Assembly: GCA_013289445.1 (NCBI GenBank) | Contig: JABCZZ010000001.1 | Coordinates: 1-64,000, forward strand | Length of the DNA stretch: 64,000 nucleotides | Direction: 5' to 3' | Source: Alphaproteobacteria bacterium | Lineage (GTDB): Bacteria > Pseudomonadota > Alphaproteobacteria > Rickettsiales > JABCZZ01 | Shown here: in pieces, positions 47,478 to 57,374 of the stretch | Layout of the letters: every line of letters starts with the position of its first letter | Numbering within the stretch: position 1 is the stretch's first letter | Made by a program: the position numbers and the translations under genes | Notes under the pieces: generated by a model | Seen by the model: the letters and a program-made list of their open reading frames with translations, nothing else | The model's database searches: none | Told to the model about the DNA's origin: nothing

Positions 47478-48167
47478 TCAGTCTCTTAGGTAATTCAAAA
47501 ACAGAGGATTCCTGCCCTCGCCAGCCGCTTTTTGCTGATAGCGGGTAACCACCCAGTCGGCAGGTGCCTCATTCCAGTCCTCTGCATTGCGTGCCATCCA
47601 GCTAAATTTTTTGAAGGCCTGCAGCTGCTCCAGCATCCATGCGCCGTACTCCACATGATCGGTCGCAAGGCGCAGCATTCCACCGGCAATTATTTTTTTA
47701 TGCAATAGCGTGAGTGTCGTTTGTGAAATAATACGCCGCTTATGATGACGCGCCTTGGGCCATGGATCGGGAAAAAGAATAAACATGCGTTCAATAGAAG
47801 CATCGGGCAGTCTTTCCAGCAGCAGGCGCGCATCCCCATCATAGAGCCGGATATTATCCAGCTTATCTTTATCGATAGCCGAAAGCAGTTTCGCCACGCC
47901 GTTAATGTAAGGCTCGCAACCGAGGAAATTGCACTGCGGATTTCGTCGCGCCTGCTCCACCAGATGTTCGCCGCCGCCAAAACCAATCTCAAACCAGAGG
48001 GGATTTTTTGGCTTTATAAACAGCGTTGCGGGATCAAGTGTGCCATCAGGCAGCCTGATGAGCAGTTTAGGCAACAAGGATTCTACCAATTCCTCACGAT
48101 TGGCTCTGAGCTTGCGTCCCCGCCTGCGTCCGAAGGATTGCAAAAATGCGTGGCTGGTCTGCTGCAC
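47478..48167 (-). CDS. trmB: TrmB, tRNA (guanine-46-N7)-methyltransferase
   Basis: Methylates G46 in the variable loop of tRNA. 229 residues. The SAM motif FEIGFGGGEHL (59-69), the family block RMFILFPDPWPKARHHKRR (about 127-145) and the C-terminal FLNYLRD are all present. It starts 3 bases after the RNase J stop and is the last gene of the long minus-strand run from nuoG. No clear terminator follows. Confidence 0.96.
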   Translation of the reverse strand: MQQTSHAFLQSFGRRRGRKLRANREELVESLLPKLLIRLPDGTLDPATLFIKPKNPLWFEIGFGGGEHLVEQARRNPQCNFLGCEPYINGVAKLLSAIDKDKLDNIRLYDGDARLLLERLPDASIERMFILFPDPWPKARHHKRRIISQTTLTLLHKKIIAGGMLRLATDHVEYGAWMLEQLQAFKKFSWMARNAEDWNEAPADWVVTRYQQKAAGEGRNPLFLNYLRD

Positions 48168-48170
48168 GGC

Positions 48171-49832
48171 TTATACTTTGATAAGGTGAACGTCGATAAC
48201 TGGTTTCTTGCCCAGCTCGTCGCGGAAGAGCTTGCGCATGGTCGTGCGTACGGATTCGCTGATTTTATCGGCAGTATCTTTGGGTTTAGCGCGTTCGATG
48301 GTCGCTTCGATTTCTTCGGCAAGCATCAGCACCAGTTCCTTATCAGCCAAAGGATCCATTGACCCGGGCGCGGAAATTCGTACCGGAGCAAGCAGTTCGT
48401 TTTTCTTATCAACGACAATACTGACGCCGACAAATCCATCATCGCGTATCTTGCGGCGGGTTTTGAGAATCGGGCTATCGGTGGAAATAAGCGAATTGCC
48501 ATCTACCGCGACATAGCCCGAAGGCACATTGCCTATTTCCCTGGCGTTATCTTTGGAAAGCAATATGACCGAGCCGTTTTGCGCTTCGACGGTTTCAGGC
48601 ACCTGCAGTGCACGCGCAAGCAACGCATGTTCGTGAATATGGCGTGCTTCACCGTGGGTAGGTACGGCAATCTGCGGGCGCACCAACTGGTACATGCGCG
48701 TTAGCTCATCGCGTGCAGGATGGCCTGAGACATGCACATGGCTGCGCTTGGAAGTGATAAGTTCAATCCCCATCTTGGTGAGCGCATTATAGATATACGC
48801 CACGCGTGTTTCGTTGCCGGGAATTTTACGCGAAGAAAAAATGACCGTATCGCCCGGCGAAAGCCTGATATGGGGATGCTCCCCGCGCGACACTTTCGAA
48901 AGTGCCGCAAGCGGCTCTCCCTGACAGCCGGTGCAGATAATGAGCAGTTTATCCTTAGCCACAGTGCCGATTTCACGTTCATTTAAAAACGGTGCCACAT
49001 CCTGCAGATAACCGCTTTCCTTGGCGGCATTGGTCACACGGTGGAGCGAGCGACCGGCAAGCGCCACACGCCTTCCCGCCTGCTGCGCGGCACGCACGAT
49101 GGACTCAATGCGCGCAATGTTGGAGGCAAACGTCGTTACCGCCACGCGGTTTTTGCATCTGCCAATAATCTCGGCAAGGCTATCACGCACGCCAGCCTCC
49201 GATCCTGATTCGCCATCGACAAATACGTTGGTGGAATCGCAGACCATGGCGAGCACGCCTTCATCGCCGTATTTTTTCAGCGTCGCTTCGTCGGTGGCAG
49301 GGCCAACGAGCGGATCGGGGTCGAGCTTCCAGTCGCCGGTATGCATCACTACGCCTTTGTCGGTACGCAATGCCACTGCCTGCATTTCTGGAATCGAATG
49401 GGTAAGCGGGATCATCTCAAATTCAAAGGGCCCTAGCTGAATCTTGCTGCCCGGATGGACTTCGGTCACTTTGATCTTAGTGCTGTTGCCCTCATCGGCA
49501 AGCTTGGCCTTGAGCACGGCATGGGTAAAAGGTGTGGCATAAACGGGGCAGCGCAGCTCTTCCCATAGATAAGGCACTGCGCCCAGATGATCCTCGTGCG
49601 CATGGGTGAGCACAATACCCAGCAGATCTTTTTTATGCTGGATGATGAACTCGATATCCGGCAGCAGAATTTCCACCCCAGGCAGGTAGGCATCGGCGAA
49701 CCCGATTCCCAGATCGATCATCAGCCATTTACCTTTATAGGCATAGAGATTGAGATTCATCCCAATCTCGTTTGAACCGCCCAGCGGGACAAACAACAAC
49801 TCGTCCGCATATTCCTTGAAATTAAAGGTCAT
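48171..49832 (-). CDS. rnj: RNase J, ribonuclease of the metallo-beta-lactamase fold
   Basis: Zinc-dependent 5' exonuclease and endonuclease used in alphaproteobacterial RNA maturation and decay. 553 residues. The metal site THAHEDHLGA (76-85), HTGDWKLDPDP (about 165-175), the beta-CASP domain with GRSLHR, TGCQGEP and SSRKIPGNE, and SGHPARDELTRM (about 370) are all typical. ATGA overlap with the secreted unknown gene upstream. The usual alphaproteobacterial place is just behind birA-coaX, as here with one extra gene between. Confidence 0.95.
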   Translation of the reverse strand: MTFNFKEYADELLFVPLGGSNEIGMNLNLYAYKGKWLMIDLGIGFADAYLPGVEILLPDIEFIIQHKKDLLGIVLTHAHEDHLGAVPYLWEELRCPVYATPFTHAVLKAKLADEGNSTKIKVTEVHPGSKIQLGPFEFEMIPLTHSIPEMQAVALRTDKGVVMHTGDWKLDPDPLVGPATDEATLKKYGDEGVLAMVCDSTNVFVDGESGSEAGVRDSLAEIIGRCKNRVAVTTFASNIARIESIVRAAQQAGRRVALAGRSLHRVTNAAKESGYLQDVAPFLNEREIGTVAKDKLLIICTGCQGEPLAALSKVSRGEHPHIRLSPGDTVIFSSRKIPGNETRVAYIYNALTKMGIELITSKRSHVHVSGHPARDELTRMYQLVRPQIAVPTHGEARHIHEHALLARALQVPETVEAQNGSVILLSKDNAREIGNVPSGYVAVDGNSLISTDSPILKTRRKIRDDGFVGVSIVVDKKNELLAPVRISAPGSMDPLADKELVLMLAEEIEATIERAKPKDTADKISESVRTTMRKLFRDELGKKPVIDVHLIKV

Positions 49833-50584
49833 TTACTATTTTGATTTGGTAAGAGCTGCCTGAGTATCAGTTTTCTTACCCCTTCGTCTTCCTCTTTTAT
49901 GCGGCGTTCAATTGCCTCGCGCACCGCAGGGTGATCAGGCGCATAGTATGTGAGCGTCTTTTCCGCAAGCCTTTTATTTTCTTCCAACGCCGTGGGAGCG
50001 GGCATATCGACCGTTTCCGACATCGGCAGCTCTTTCATAAACAGCACGTTAATGATTTCTTCGACGTAAATTTCATCCCCCGAAGCAAAAAACGCACCCC
50101 ACAGCGTATCGATGTGCCCCGGAAGCACAATGACCAGTGTTTTCATATCCACCGGGTCTTCATATTCACGTATATGCTCGATTTCCTCGGGCTTCCAGTG
50201 ATGCGCCTGAGCAAACACCAGCGCGCTTTCTTTAAGTTTGGCATGCAGAAGTGCGGCAACAATAACGTCTTCGGCATAGGTATTATAGTCGTTGCGGCTC
50301 ATCCAGTTCATCACATGGTCTTTATGTGCGCCAAACACAACGGTCAGAAAACCCACTAGCGGCGGCCAGCTCGTTTTTTTGCGCAGCATCTCGGTATTAT
50401 TCATCAGATCGAGGACAATATTGACCTTGGCCGTAGTGGGCTCTTTGTAATAGCTGAGCACCGCTGCATCGAATTTGTCCTGCTCGTCCTGTGTGATATG
50501 CGGATCGATGTCATCCACACCCGTGACATAAGCAAAAGCACTATTGGGAAACACAAGCAGCAGTATCAGCAGTAGCCTCTTCAC
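49829..50584 (-). CDS. Predicted secreted protein of unknown function
   Basis: 251 residues. A clear Sec signal peptide (residues 1-18, basic start, Leu core, SAFA cleavage motif) implies export to the periplasm. The mature part is mostly helical with acidic patches and has no Cys after the signal, so it is not a lipoprotein. I recognise no family. Possible landmarks are MNWMSRNDYNTYAEDVIV (about 93-110) and LPGHIDTLWGAFFASGDE (about 154-171). Four-base ATGA overlaps join it to coaX upstream and rnj downstream, so it is firmly embedded in the operon. Confidence 0.75.
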   Translation of the reverse strand: MKRLLLILLLVFPNSAFAYVTGVDDIDPHITQDEQDKFDAAVLSYYKEPTTAKVNIVLDLMNNTEMLRKKTSWPPLVGFLTVVFGAHKDHVMNWMSRNDYNTYAEDVIVAALLHAKLKESALVFAQAHHWKPEEIEHIREYEDPVDMKTLVIVLPGHIDTLWGAFFASGDEIYVEEIINVLFMKELPMSETVDMPAPTALEENKRLAEKTLTYYAPDHPAVREAIERRIKEEDEGVRKLILRQLLPNQNSK

Positions 50585-51351
50585 CGCTTATTCCTCTCGT
50601 AAATATAACGAAGCCCCTCAATGATTAAGTCGGGCTCAAGCCTGTCAATGGCTGGCGTTGCCTTGACAAAAAGCGGAGCCAGTCCGCCGGTGGCAATAAC
50701 CTGCATCTTCTGGCCAAACTCTTCCTTGATGCGCGCAATAATGCCTTCAATAAGGCCGACATACCCGTAATAGATGCCTGACTGCATGGCCGGAATCGTG
50801 TCCTTGCCGATGACTTGTGCGGGACGCTCAATAGCTACGTTGGGCAATTTCGCCGCCGCGCGGTGAAGGCTTTCGAGCGACAGATGCACGCCCGGCGCAA
50901 TCACACCACCGACATAGTCACCTTTGCCATCGACAACGTCGAAGGTCGTGGCGGTGCCGAAATCAACAATGATCATCGGCTTTTTATGGCGCTGCCACGC
51001 AGCCACCGCATTGACCAGACGGTCAGCACCCACTTCGCGCGGCCGGTCGATCTTCGCCTTGATGCCAAGTTTAACGTTGGGCTCGCCGATAATCAGCAAT
51101 TCGGTAGAAAAATATTTACGCGCCAGCATGCGCAGCGGAAATGTCGCCTGCGGCACCACGCAGGACATGATAGCTGCCTTGATTTTTTTGGGCGGGATGC
51201 CGGCCAGCGCCATAAGCTGCAACAACCAGACGCCGTACTCATCCGCGGTGCGCTGCGCATCGGTGGCCATACGCCACTGGCCACGGATTTTTTTGCCGTC
51301 GAATACGGCAAAGATGATATTGGTATTACCCGCGTCTATGGCAAGAAGCAT
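50581..51351 (-). CDS. coaX: CoaX, type III pantothenate kinase
   Basis: First step of coenzyme A synthesis in organisms without CoaA. 256 residues. The ASKHA-fold phosphate motif DAGNTN (6-11), GADRLVNAVAAW (about 108-119), DFGTATTFDVVD (about 130-141) and GGVIAPGV are diagnostic. It starts 4 bases after the birA stop. Expected as a cytosolic dimer needing K+ or NH4+. Confidence 0.96.
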   Translation of the reverse strand: MLLAIDAGNTNIIFAVFDGKKIRGQWRMATDAQRTADEYGVWLLQLMALAGIPPKKIKAAIMSCVVPQATFPLRMLARKYFSTELLIIGEPNVKLGIKAKIDRPREVGADRLVNAVAAWQRHKKPMIIVDFGTATTFDVVDGKGDYVGGVIAPGVHLSLESLHRAAAKLPNVAIERPAQVIGKDTIPAMQSGIYYGYVGLIEGIIARIKEEFGQKMQVIATGGLAPLFVKATPAIDRLEPDLIIEGLRYIYERNKR

Positions 51352-51355
51352 GGGA

Positions 51356-52132
51356 TTACCAGAACACGTCGCCGGCGCTGATGGTCAGGCGCTTGCCGGC
51401 CTTGGATTTAAGCAGCAGGCGGCCGCTGGTGTCGATGCCTTCAAAAATGCCCATATGCGTTTCCTTCGGCAGACGCACCTCGATGGGTTTGCCTTCGCGG
51501 AAGGCGTGCTCCATCCATTTTTTGCGAATAGGGGCAAACCCTTTTTTAGCCCAGATATCGTATTCGGTAATGAAATGATGGATAAAGCGCGAAAGCACGA
51601 TCTTGGCGCTGATGATCTCGACGCCCGCTTCTTTGAGGAACGTCGCCGGTATATCAGTATTCTGCGGGCAGGAATCCACATTAAGCCCCACGCCTACCAC
51701 AACCCAGCGCACCATCTTATCCTGGCCGGGCGTAAGATCCGCCGTCTCAAAAGATTCAAGCAGTATGCCGCCGATTTTCTTGCCGTCGAGCAGGATGTCG
51801 TTGGGCCATTTGCAGGCGAGCTCGCCGCCATCGGGAATGATAGGCTTGAGTGTCTCAATGACTGCCACACCGGTGACAAAGGAAAGCTGTGCTGATGTCT
51901 CGACATCGCAATGCGGCGCCAGCAGCACCGAACAGAAAAGATTACCTTCCGCCGAAACCCACAGGCGGTTCATACGCCCCCTGCCCGACGTCTGGCGTTT
52001 GGCCCAGATGACCGCACCATGTGCCCCGCCCCCTTCGGCAAGACGACGCGCTTCATCATTCGTGCTGTCCAGCTCATCGTACGATAGCAGATGATAATCG
52101 TTTAGCAGATTCGGTTTGGCGAATACTCTCAC
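51356..52132 (-). CDS. birA: BirA-type biotin--[acetyl-CoA-carboxylase] ligase
   Basis: Attaches biotin to biotin carboxyl carrier protein. I start at the GTG at 52132, which overlaps the nuoN stop (GTGA), giving 258 residues; a longer frame reaches back into nuoN and is not conserved. Visible: STNDEARRLAEGG (about 21-33), RQTSGRGR (about 44-51), CKWPNDILLDGKKIGGIL (about 105-122). There is no N-terminal helix-turn-helix, so it is the monofunctional enzyme. The nuoN-birA-coaX order is common in alphaproteobacteria. Confidence 0.94.
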   Translation of the reverse strand: MRVFAKPNLLNDYHLLSYDELDSTNDEARRLAEGGGAHGAVIWAKRQTSGRGRMNRLWVSAEGNLFCSVLLAPHCDVETSAQLSFVTGVAVIETLKPIIPDGGELACKWPNDILLDGKKIGGILLESFETADLTPGQDKMVRWVVVGVGLNVDSCPQNTDIPATFLKEAGVEIISAKIVLSRFIHHFITEYDIWAKKGFAPIRKKWMEHAFREGKPIEVRLPKETHMGIFEGIDTSGRLLLKSKAGKRLTISAGDVFW

Positions 52133-53601
52133 TGAAATAATGCCTCTGCAGCCGTGCGTGCGCCCGTCACCAGTGGCGCGGGCATCAGGAAGAAGCATAG
52201 CGTTATCAGCGTGCATACTGCAAGCGCCCAACGCAGGGCAGCAGGCATTTTCGTGTCAAAAGCGGCGGCAGGTTCGTCGAAATACATGATTTTTACTACC
52301 TTAAGGTAGTAAAAACAGGCAAGTACGCTTGCCAGCACGCCAATTACGGCCAGCACCGTAAGACCGCTATGCAGCGCTGCCAGGAAGACATAAAGCTTAC
52401 CGAAGAAGCCGGCCAGGGGCGGAATGCCCGCCATGGAGAACATGAACACCGCCAGCGCGAATGCCATACGCGGGCGCGTGCGCGAGAGGCCTGCGAGATC
52501 GCTAAGCTGTTCAGCAGGCTCGCCGCCACGCTGCATCATAAGCACGCAAGCAAATGCGCCCGCACTCATCGGCACATAGAGTGTGAAATAGATCAGTACA
52601 CTGCTGATACCATCAATGCCACCCGCCGCTAAACCCACCAATCCGTAACCGACATGCCCGATGGAGCTGTATGCCAGCAGACGTTTAATGTTGCTCTGGG
52701 TTAGGGCGCCAAGCGCGCCCACCACCATCGAGATAGCGGAGACGACGACAATCACTTGCTGCCACTGCCCCATCATGCCGCCAAACGGTCCGCTGAGCAC
52801 ACGCGCAAAAAGCGCAATCGCGGCTATCTTGGGAGCAATCGAGAAATAGGCCGTCACCGGCGTGGGCGCGCCTTCATACACATCCGGTGTCCACATATGA
52901 AACGGCACAGCAGAGATTTTAAAGCACAGGCTTACGATGATAAGTACCAGCCCCACCAGCACAGCAGGATCGATCGCAGCTCCTGCTTTTAAAAGATGAC
53001 CAAGCGCCGTGAAACTCGTGCTGCCGGCAAAGCCATACACTAATGATGCGCCAAACAGTAATATGCCCGACGCAAGCGCGCTCAGGACGAAATATTTAAG
53101 GCCCGCTTCGGTGGCTTTGGTGGAATCGCGCGAAATGGCGGCGAGTACATACAGCGGAAGGCTTGAGAGCTCAAGGCCAAGGTAAAGGGCCATCAGATCG
53201 TTGGCAGATACCATGAGCATCATGCCCAAAAGCGCTAGCAGCATGAGTACAGGAAATTCAGGCTGACGGTTTTCCTCGCGTCCAAGCCATCCGCCTGCAA
53301 GCATGAAGCTCAACAATGCGCCTGCGATAAGCAGTGTTTTTACGTAATAGGAAAAATCATCGGTGATAAACAGGCCAAAGAAGAATTCACGCTTCAGATG
53401 CAGCATCGGCGGATAAAACATGAGAACCAGCAACGACATCAGCACAAACACCGCCAGCCCGTGTATTTTGACCGCGCCCTTGCTGCCGATGAATACGCCG
53501 CCCAACAGGAGAATGACTATCGCACCCGAAAGCATCACTTCCGGCATTAATGTGGCAATAGCTGTGATGAAGGAAATATCGGGCATCGTTGCATTAACCA
53601 T
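52129..53601 (-). CDS. nuoN: NuoN, NADH-quinone oxidoreductase subunit N
   Basis: Antiporter-like proton-pumping subunit of complex I, 490 residues and about 14 transmembrane helices. The start is the ATG at 53601, with AGGAGGT 5 bases upstream; the frame could extend into nuoM but without conservation. MALYLGLELSSLPLYVLAA (about 125-143) and the Lys-bearing IKRLLAYSSIGHVGY helix (about 300) are typical. The FYYLKVVKI segment (about 432-440) is encoded across a 26-base perfect palindrome. Overlaps nuoM by 8 bases. Confidence 0.96.
   Translation of the reverse strand: MVNATMPDISFITAIATLMPEVMLSGAIVILLLGGVFIGSKGAVKIHGLAVFVLMSLLVLMFYPPMLHLKREFFFGLFITDDFSYYVKTLLIAGALLSFMLAGGWLGREENRQPEFPVLMLLALLGMMLMVSANDLMALYLGLELSSLPLYVLAAISRDSTKATEAGLKYFVLSALASGILLFGASLVYGFAGSTSFTALGHLLKAGAAIDPAVLVGLVLIIVSLCFKISAVPFHMWTPDVYEGAPTPVTAYFSIAPKIAAIALFARVLSGPFGGMMGQWQQVIVVVSAISMVVGALGALTQSNIKRLLAYSSIGHVGYGLVGLAAGGIDGISSVLIYFTLYVPMSAGAFACVLMMQRGGEPAEQLSDLAGLSRTRPRMAFALAVFMFSMAGIPPLAGFFGKLYVFLAALHSGLTVLAVIGVLASVLACFYYLKVVKIMYFDEPAAAFDTKMPAALRWALAVCTLITLCFFLMPAPLVTGARTAAEALFQ
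52290..52315. repeat. 26-base perfect palindrome inside nuoN
   Basis: TTTTTACTACCTT followed by its exact reverse complement, centred between 52302 and 52303, with no mismatch or loop. It encodes F-Y-Y-L-K-V-V-K on the minus strand. Confidence 0.9.
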
Positions 53602-55084
53602 GCGCACCTCCTGCCTGCATAAGCAGGTGCGACACCGAGACATGCATCGCATCAAGGAACGATGCGGGATAAATACCCAGCCAGAGCACACTGGCTATCA
53701 GCGGCAGGAAAATAACCCATTCGCGCGCACTCAGGTCAGGCATTTTCATCAGATCGGATTTCACCAGTTCGCCAAACATGACGCGACGGTATAGCCACAA
53801 ACCGTAGGCAGCGCCAAGCACCATGCCGGTGGCCAGCAAAGTCGCAAGCGTCGGATGGCCGTTGAAACTTCCGACAATGACAAGAAACTCGCCGACGAAA
53901 CCGCTGGTGCTGGGCAAGCCTGCCGATGCCATGGTGAAGAACATGAAAGCAAAAGCGTAATAGGGCATGATGCTGACAAGTCCGCCGTAACGCGCGATTT
54001 CACGGGTATGCAGGCGATCATACACCACACCCACGCAGAGGAACAACGCACCGGAAACAAGGCCGTGGCTGATCATCTGGATGATGGAGCCCTCCATACC
54101 CTGCTGGTTGAACACGAACATGCCGGCCGTGACAAACCCCATATGCGCCACGGACGAATAGGCGATAAGCTTTTTCATGTCTTCCTGCACCAGCGCCACC
54201 AGCGAGGTGTAAATCACGGCGATGATGCTGAGCGCATAGATGAAATGCGAAAAATAATGCGAGGCCGCCGGCAGCATCGGCAATGAAAACCGCAAATAGC
54301 CATACGCACCCATCTTAAGCAGGATTCCCGCAAGAATAACGGAGCCCGCGGTAGGTGCCTGCACGTGCGCATCGGGCAACCAGGTGTGCACCGGCCACAT
54401 CGGCACCTTCACGGCAAAAGAGGCAAACATCGCGACCCACAGCCAGCGCTGAATGACAAGACTGTAATGCGGCCCCTGTTGCATGAGGGTGGGAATATCC
54501 GTCGTGCCGGTGGTGCCATACATATAAAGCACCGCAAGCAGAAACAGCACTGAACCCAATAGCGTGTAGAGGAAGAATTTATAGGAGGCATAAATGCGGT
54601 CTTTACCGCCCCAGATACCGATGATGAGATACATCGGAATAAGCATGCCTTCAAAAAAGACGTAAAATAAAATGAGGTCAAGCGCGCAGAACACGCCGAT
54701 AACAAAGGTCTCCAGTATCAGAAATGCGATCATGAATTCACGCACGCGCGTGGTGATGGACTGCCAGCTGCACAGAATGCATAGCGGCAGCAGAAAAGTA
54801 GTCAGCAGCACCATGAATAATGAAATGCCGTCAATGCCCAGATGGTAGGTGATATGAAACTGGGCAAACCAGCGATGATTCTCAACAAACTGAAAATCCG
54901 CCGTCTCGTTATCAAAAGCGACCCAGAGCACCAGTGAATAGACAAATGCGCCCAGCGTCACCACCAGCGCGATGATCTTACTGTCGCGATCACCCGTCTT
55001 AAACAGTATCATCCATGCCGCACCGGCAAGCGGCATGAATATCAGGATGGAAAGGATATGTGCGAACAGGAAATCTGTTATCAT
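53594..55084 (-). CDS. nuoM: NuoM, NADH-quinone oxidoreductase subunit M
   Basis: Antiporter-like proton-pumping subunit, 496 residues, about 14 helices. YHLGIDGISLFMVLLTTF (about 80-97), KVPMWPVHTWLPDAHVQAP (about 225-243) and KKLIAYSSVAHMGF (about 299-312) are the conserved discontinuous helices and the Lys sites. The last codons overlap nuoN and its start overlaps the nuoL stop by 4 bases. Confidence 0.97.
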   Translation of the reverse strand: MITDFLFAHILSILIFMPLAGAAWMILFKTGDRDSKIIALVVTLGAFVYSLVLWVAFDNETADFQFVENHRWFAQFHITYHLGIDGISLFMVLLTTFLLPLCILCSWQSITTRVREFMIAFLILETFVIGVFCALDLILFYVFFEGMLIPMYLIIGIWGGKDRIYASYKFFLYTLLGSVLFLLAVLYMYGTTGTTDIPTLMQQGPHYSLVIQRWLWVAMFASFAVKVPMWPVHTWLPDAHVQAPTAGSVILAGILLKMGAYGYLRFSLPMLPAASHYFSHFIYALSIIAVIYTSLVALVQEDMKKLIAYSSVAHMGFVTAGMFVFNQQGMEGSIIQMISHGLVSGALFLCVGVVYDRLHTREIARYGGLVSIMPYYAFAFMFFTMASAGLPSTSGFVGEFLVIVGSFNGHPTLATLLATGMVLGAAYGLWLYRRVMFGELVKSDLMKMPDLSAREWVIFLPLIASVLWLGIYPASFLDAMHVSVSHLLMQAGGAHG

Positions 55085-57039
55085 AAGCGCATCCCGCCCG
55101 CGTAAAGTACGCCGCCCACCAGCAACACAAGCCCAATAAGCATCGCAAAGGCGTAGTGGTAGAGATAGCCCGTCTGAAGGCGGCTGGTCTGCTTACCGAA
55201 TTGTGCAGAGACCCATGCCGCGCCGTTGGGCCCCAGGCCATCGATGATTTTGGTGTCCCAGAATTTCCACAGATAGACACCTATGTTCTTGGCAGGCGTC
55301 ACGAAGACAGCGTCATACAGTTCGTCGAAGTACCATTTATTGAGTAAAAACCGGTAAATAAACGGAAACGCCGCCGCAAGCTTGCCGGGCAATTCGGGCT
55401 TGGCAATATAAAACAGATACGCAAGCGCGATACCTGCCACCGCCACCACAGTGGGCAACATCGATCCCCAATGCGGCATGTGATGCGCATGCTCAAGCAC
55501 GTCATGCGCGTGGTTCCAGGCGATAGAGCCAGCCCAGAATTTGCCGTCTACTCCCACCATGCCCAGAACGTCATAGCCGATATAACCCGAACAGATGGCG
55601 CCCGCTGCAAGCAGCAGCAACGGCACCAGCATGATGGCAGGGGATTCATGGATATGATGCATCACGTCGTCGGAAGCGCGAGGCGCGCCGTGGAAAGTCA
55701 TGAACAGCAGGCGCCAGGAATAAAATGCGGTGAAAAACGCAGCGATAATGCCCATCACGAAGGCGAACATGCCTACGGGTGTTCCCACGCCATAGGCTGC
55801 TTCAAGGATGATGTCCTTGGAATAGTAACCCGCGAAAAACGGCAGCCCCGCCAGGGCAAGTGAACCGATCCACATATAGGTATAGGTGAAAGGAATCTTT
55901 TTCCAGATGCCGCCCATTTTGCGCATATCCTGTTCACCCGACATGGCGTGAATGACCGAACCGGCGCCAAGGAACAAGAGCGCCTTGAAAAAACCGTGCG
56001 TCATCAGGTGAAAAATGCCCGCACCATAGGCGGATACGCCGCAGGCAAAGAACATATAGCCCAGCTGCGAGCAGGTGGAATAGGCAATCACGCGCTTGAT
56101 ATCATTTTGTACAAGCCCCACGCTGGCTGCAAAAAATGCGGTGACAGCGCCCACAATCGTCACGACCATCAGTGCCGTGGGAGCCTGTTCAAACAATGGT
56201 GAACAGCGCGCCACGAGAAATATGCCAGCCGTCACCATGGTTGCGGCATGTATAAGCGCGGAGACCGGTGTTGGGCCTTCCATCGCATCGGGAAGCCAGG
56301 TATGCAGGCCGATCTGCGCTGATTTGCCCATGGCGCCGATGAACAACAGAATGCAGATAAGCGTAAGCGCATGGAAAGCATGCCCCCAGAAAATCATGCT
56401 GCTGGCGGCATGTGCAGGCGAAGCGGAGAAAATGGCATCGAACTGCACCGAGTCGAAAAGACAGTAGGTCGCTGCCACGCCAAGCGCAAAACCGACATCG
56501 CCTACGCGGTTGACGAGAAAGGCTTTCATCGCCGCGGCATTGGCTTCGGGTTTCTTGTACCAGAAACCAATGAGCAGATAGGAGCAGAGCCCCACGCCTT
56601 CCCAGCCCAGAAACAATTGCACAAGATTGTCTGACGTCACCAGCATGAGCATGAAGAAGGTGAAGAGTGACAGATAGCTCATGAAACGTTGCGGGTGCTC
56701 GTCATGGCTCATATAGCCGATGGAATAAAGATGCACGACCGCCGATACCCAGGTTACCACTATGAGCATTACTGCGGTGAGCGCATCAACCCGAATGGCC
56801 CAGCTTGCCTGAAAATCGCCCGAGGAAATCCATTCGAGCAGAATTATTTTCTGCGTGTTACCAAGCATCGCCACATCGTGAAACAGCAGCCCAGCACATA
56901 CGGCACTGATGATAAGTCCCAGACAGGTCACCAGCTGCGCCATCCTGACATGGATAACACGCACGAACACTCCTGCAGCCAGCGCACCCGCAAGAGGCGC
57001 AAAAAGAAGTATTTCGGCGATAGTTGAACTCGTGTTCAT
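55081..57039 (-). CDS. nuoL: NuoL, NADH-quinone oxidoreductase subunit L
   Basis: Distal proton-pumping subunit of complex I with the long lateral helix, 652 residues. WEGVGLCSYLLIGFWY (about 145-160), SAQIGLHTWLPDAMEGPTPV (about 225-244) and NDIKRVIAYSTCSQLGYMF (about 308-326) are characteristic. C-terminal helices from about 590 to 650 end the arm. Starts 5 bases after nuoK. Confidence 0.97.
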   Translation of the reverse strand: MNTSSTIAEILLFAPLAGALAAGVFVRVIHVRMAQLVTCLGLIISAVCAGLLFHDVAMLGNTQKIILLEWISSGDFQASWAIRVDALTAVMLIVVTWVSAVVHLYSIGYMSHDEHPQRFMSYLSLFTFFMLMLVTSDNLVQLFLGWEGVGLCSYLLIGFWYKKPEANAAAMKAFLVNRVGDVGFALGVAATYCLFDSVQFDAIFSASPAHAASSMIFWGHAFHALTLICILLFIGAMGKSAQIGLHTWLPDAMEGPTPVSALIHAATMVTAGIFLVARCSPLFEQAPTALMVVTIVGAVTAFFAASVGLVQNDIKRVIAYSTCSQLGYMFFACGVSAYGAGIFHLMTHGFFKALLFLGAGSVIHAMSGEQDMRKMGGIWKKIPFTYTYMWIGSLALAGLPFFAGYYSKDIILEAAYGVGTPVGMFAFVMGIIAAFFTAFYSWRLLFMTFHGAPRASDDVMHHIHESPAIMLVPLLLLAAGAICSGYIGYDVLGMVGVDGKFWAGSIAWNHAHDVLEHAHHMPHWGSMLPTVVAVAGIALAYLFYIAKPELPGKLAAAFPFIYRFLLNKWYFDELYDAVFVTPAKNIGVYLWKFWDTKIIDGLGPNGAAWVSAQFGKQTSRLQTGYLYHYAFAMLIGLVLLVGGVLYAGGMRL

Positions 57040-57044
57040 TCTGC

Positions 57045-57371
57045 TTAGCCCTTCATCGCGTTGATGTCTTCCACCGCAATCGAACCGCGGTTACGGAAGA
57101 ACGCCACGAGGATGGCAAGGCCGATGGCCGCTTCAGCAGCCGCGACGGTGAGAACGAAGAGAGCGAACACCTGGCCAGTGATATCTCCCAGCGCTACCGA
57201 GAAAGCGACAAGGTTGATATTAACGGCAAGCAGCATGAGTTCGATAGACATCAGAATAGTAATGATATTCTTGCGGTTCAGAAAAATGCCGCAGACGCCC
57301 AGCACAAAAAGCAGGCAGGATAATGTCAGGTAATGAAAAATACCGATGCTTCCGAAAAAATGCTGGTTCAT
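57045..57371 (-). CDS. nuoK: NuoK, NADH-quinone oxidoreductase subunit K
   Basis: Small membrane subunit of complex I with three helices, 108 residues. The second helix holds the conserved Glu of [17 protein letters not shown] (about 41-57) and the third Glu of [11 protein letters not shown] (about 77-87), both part of the proton path. Starts 3 bases after the nuoJ stop. A few residues longer than E. coli NuoK at the N-terminus. Confidence 0.97.
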   Translation of the reverse strand: MNQHFFGSIGIFHYLTLSCLLFVLGVCGIFLNRKNIITILMSIELMLLAVNINLVAFSVALGDITGQVFALFVLTVAAAEAAIGLAILVAFFRNRGSIAVEDINAMKG

Positions 57372-57374
57372 GGC

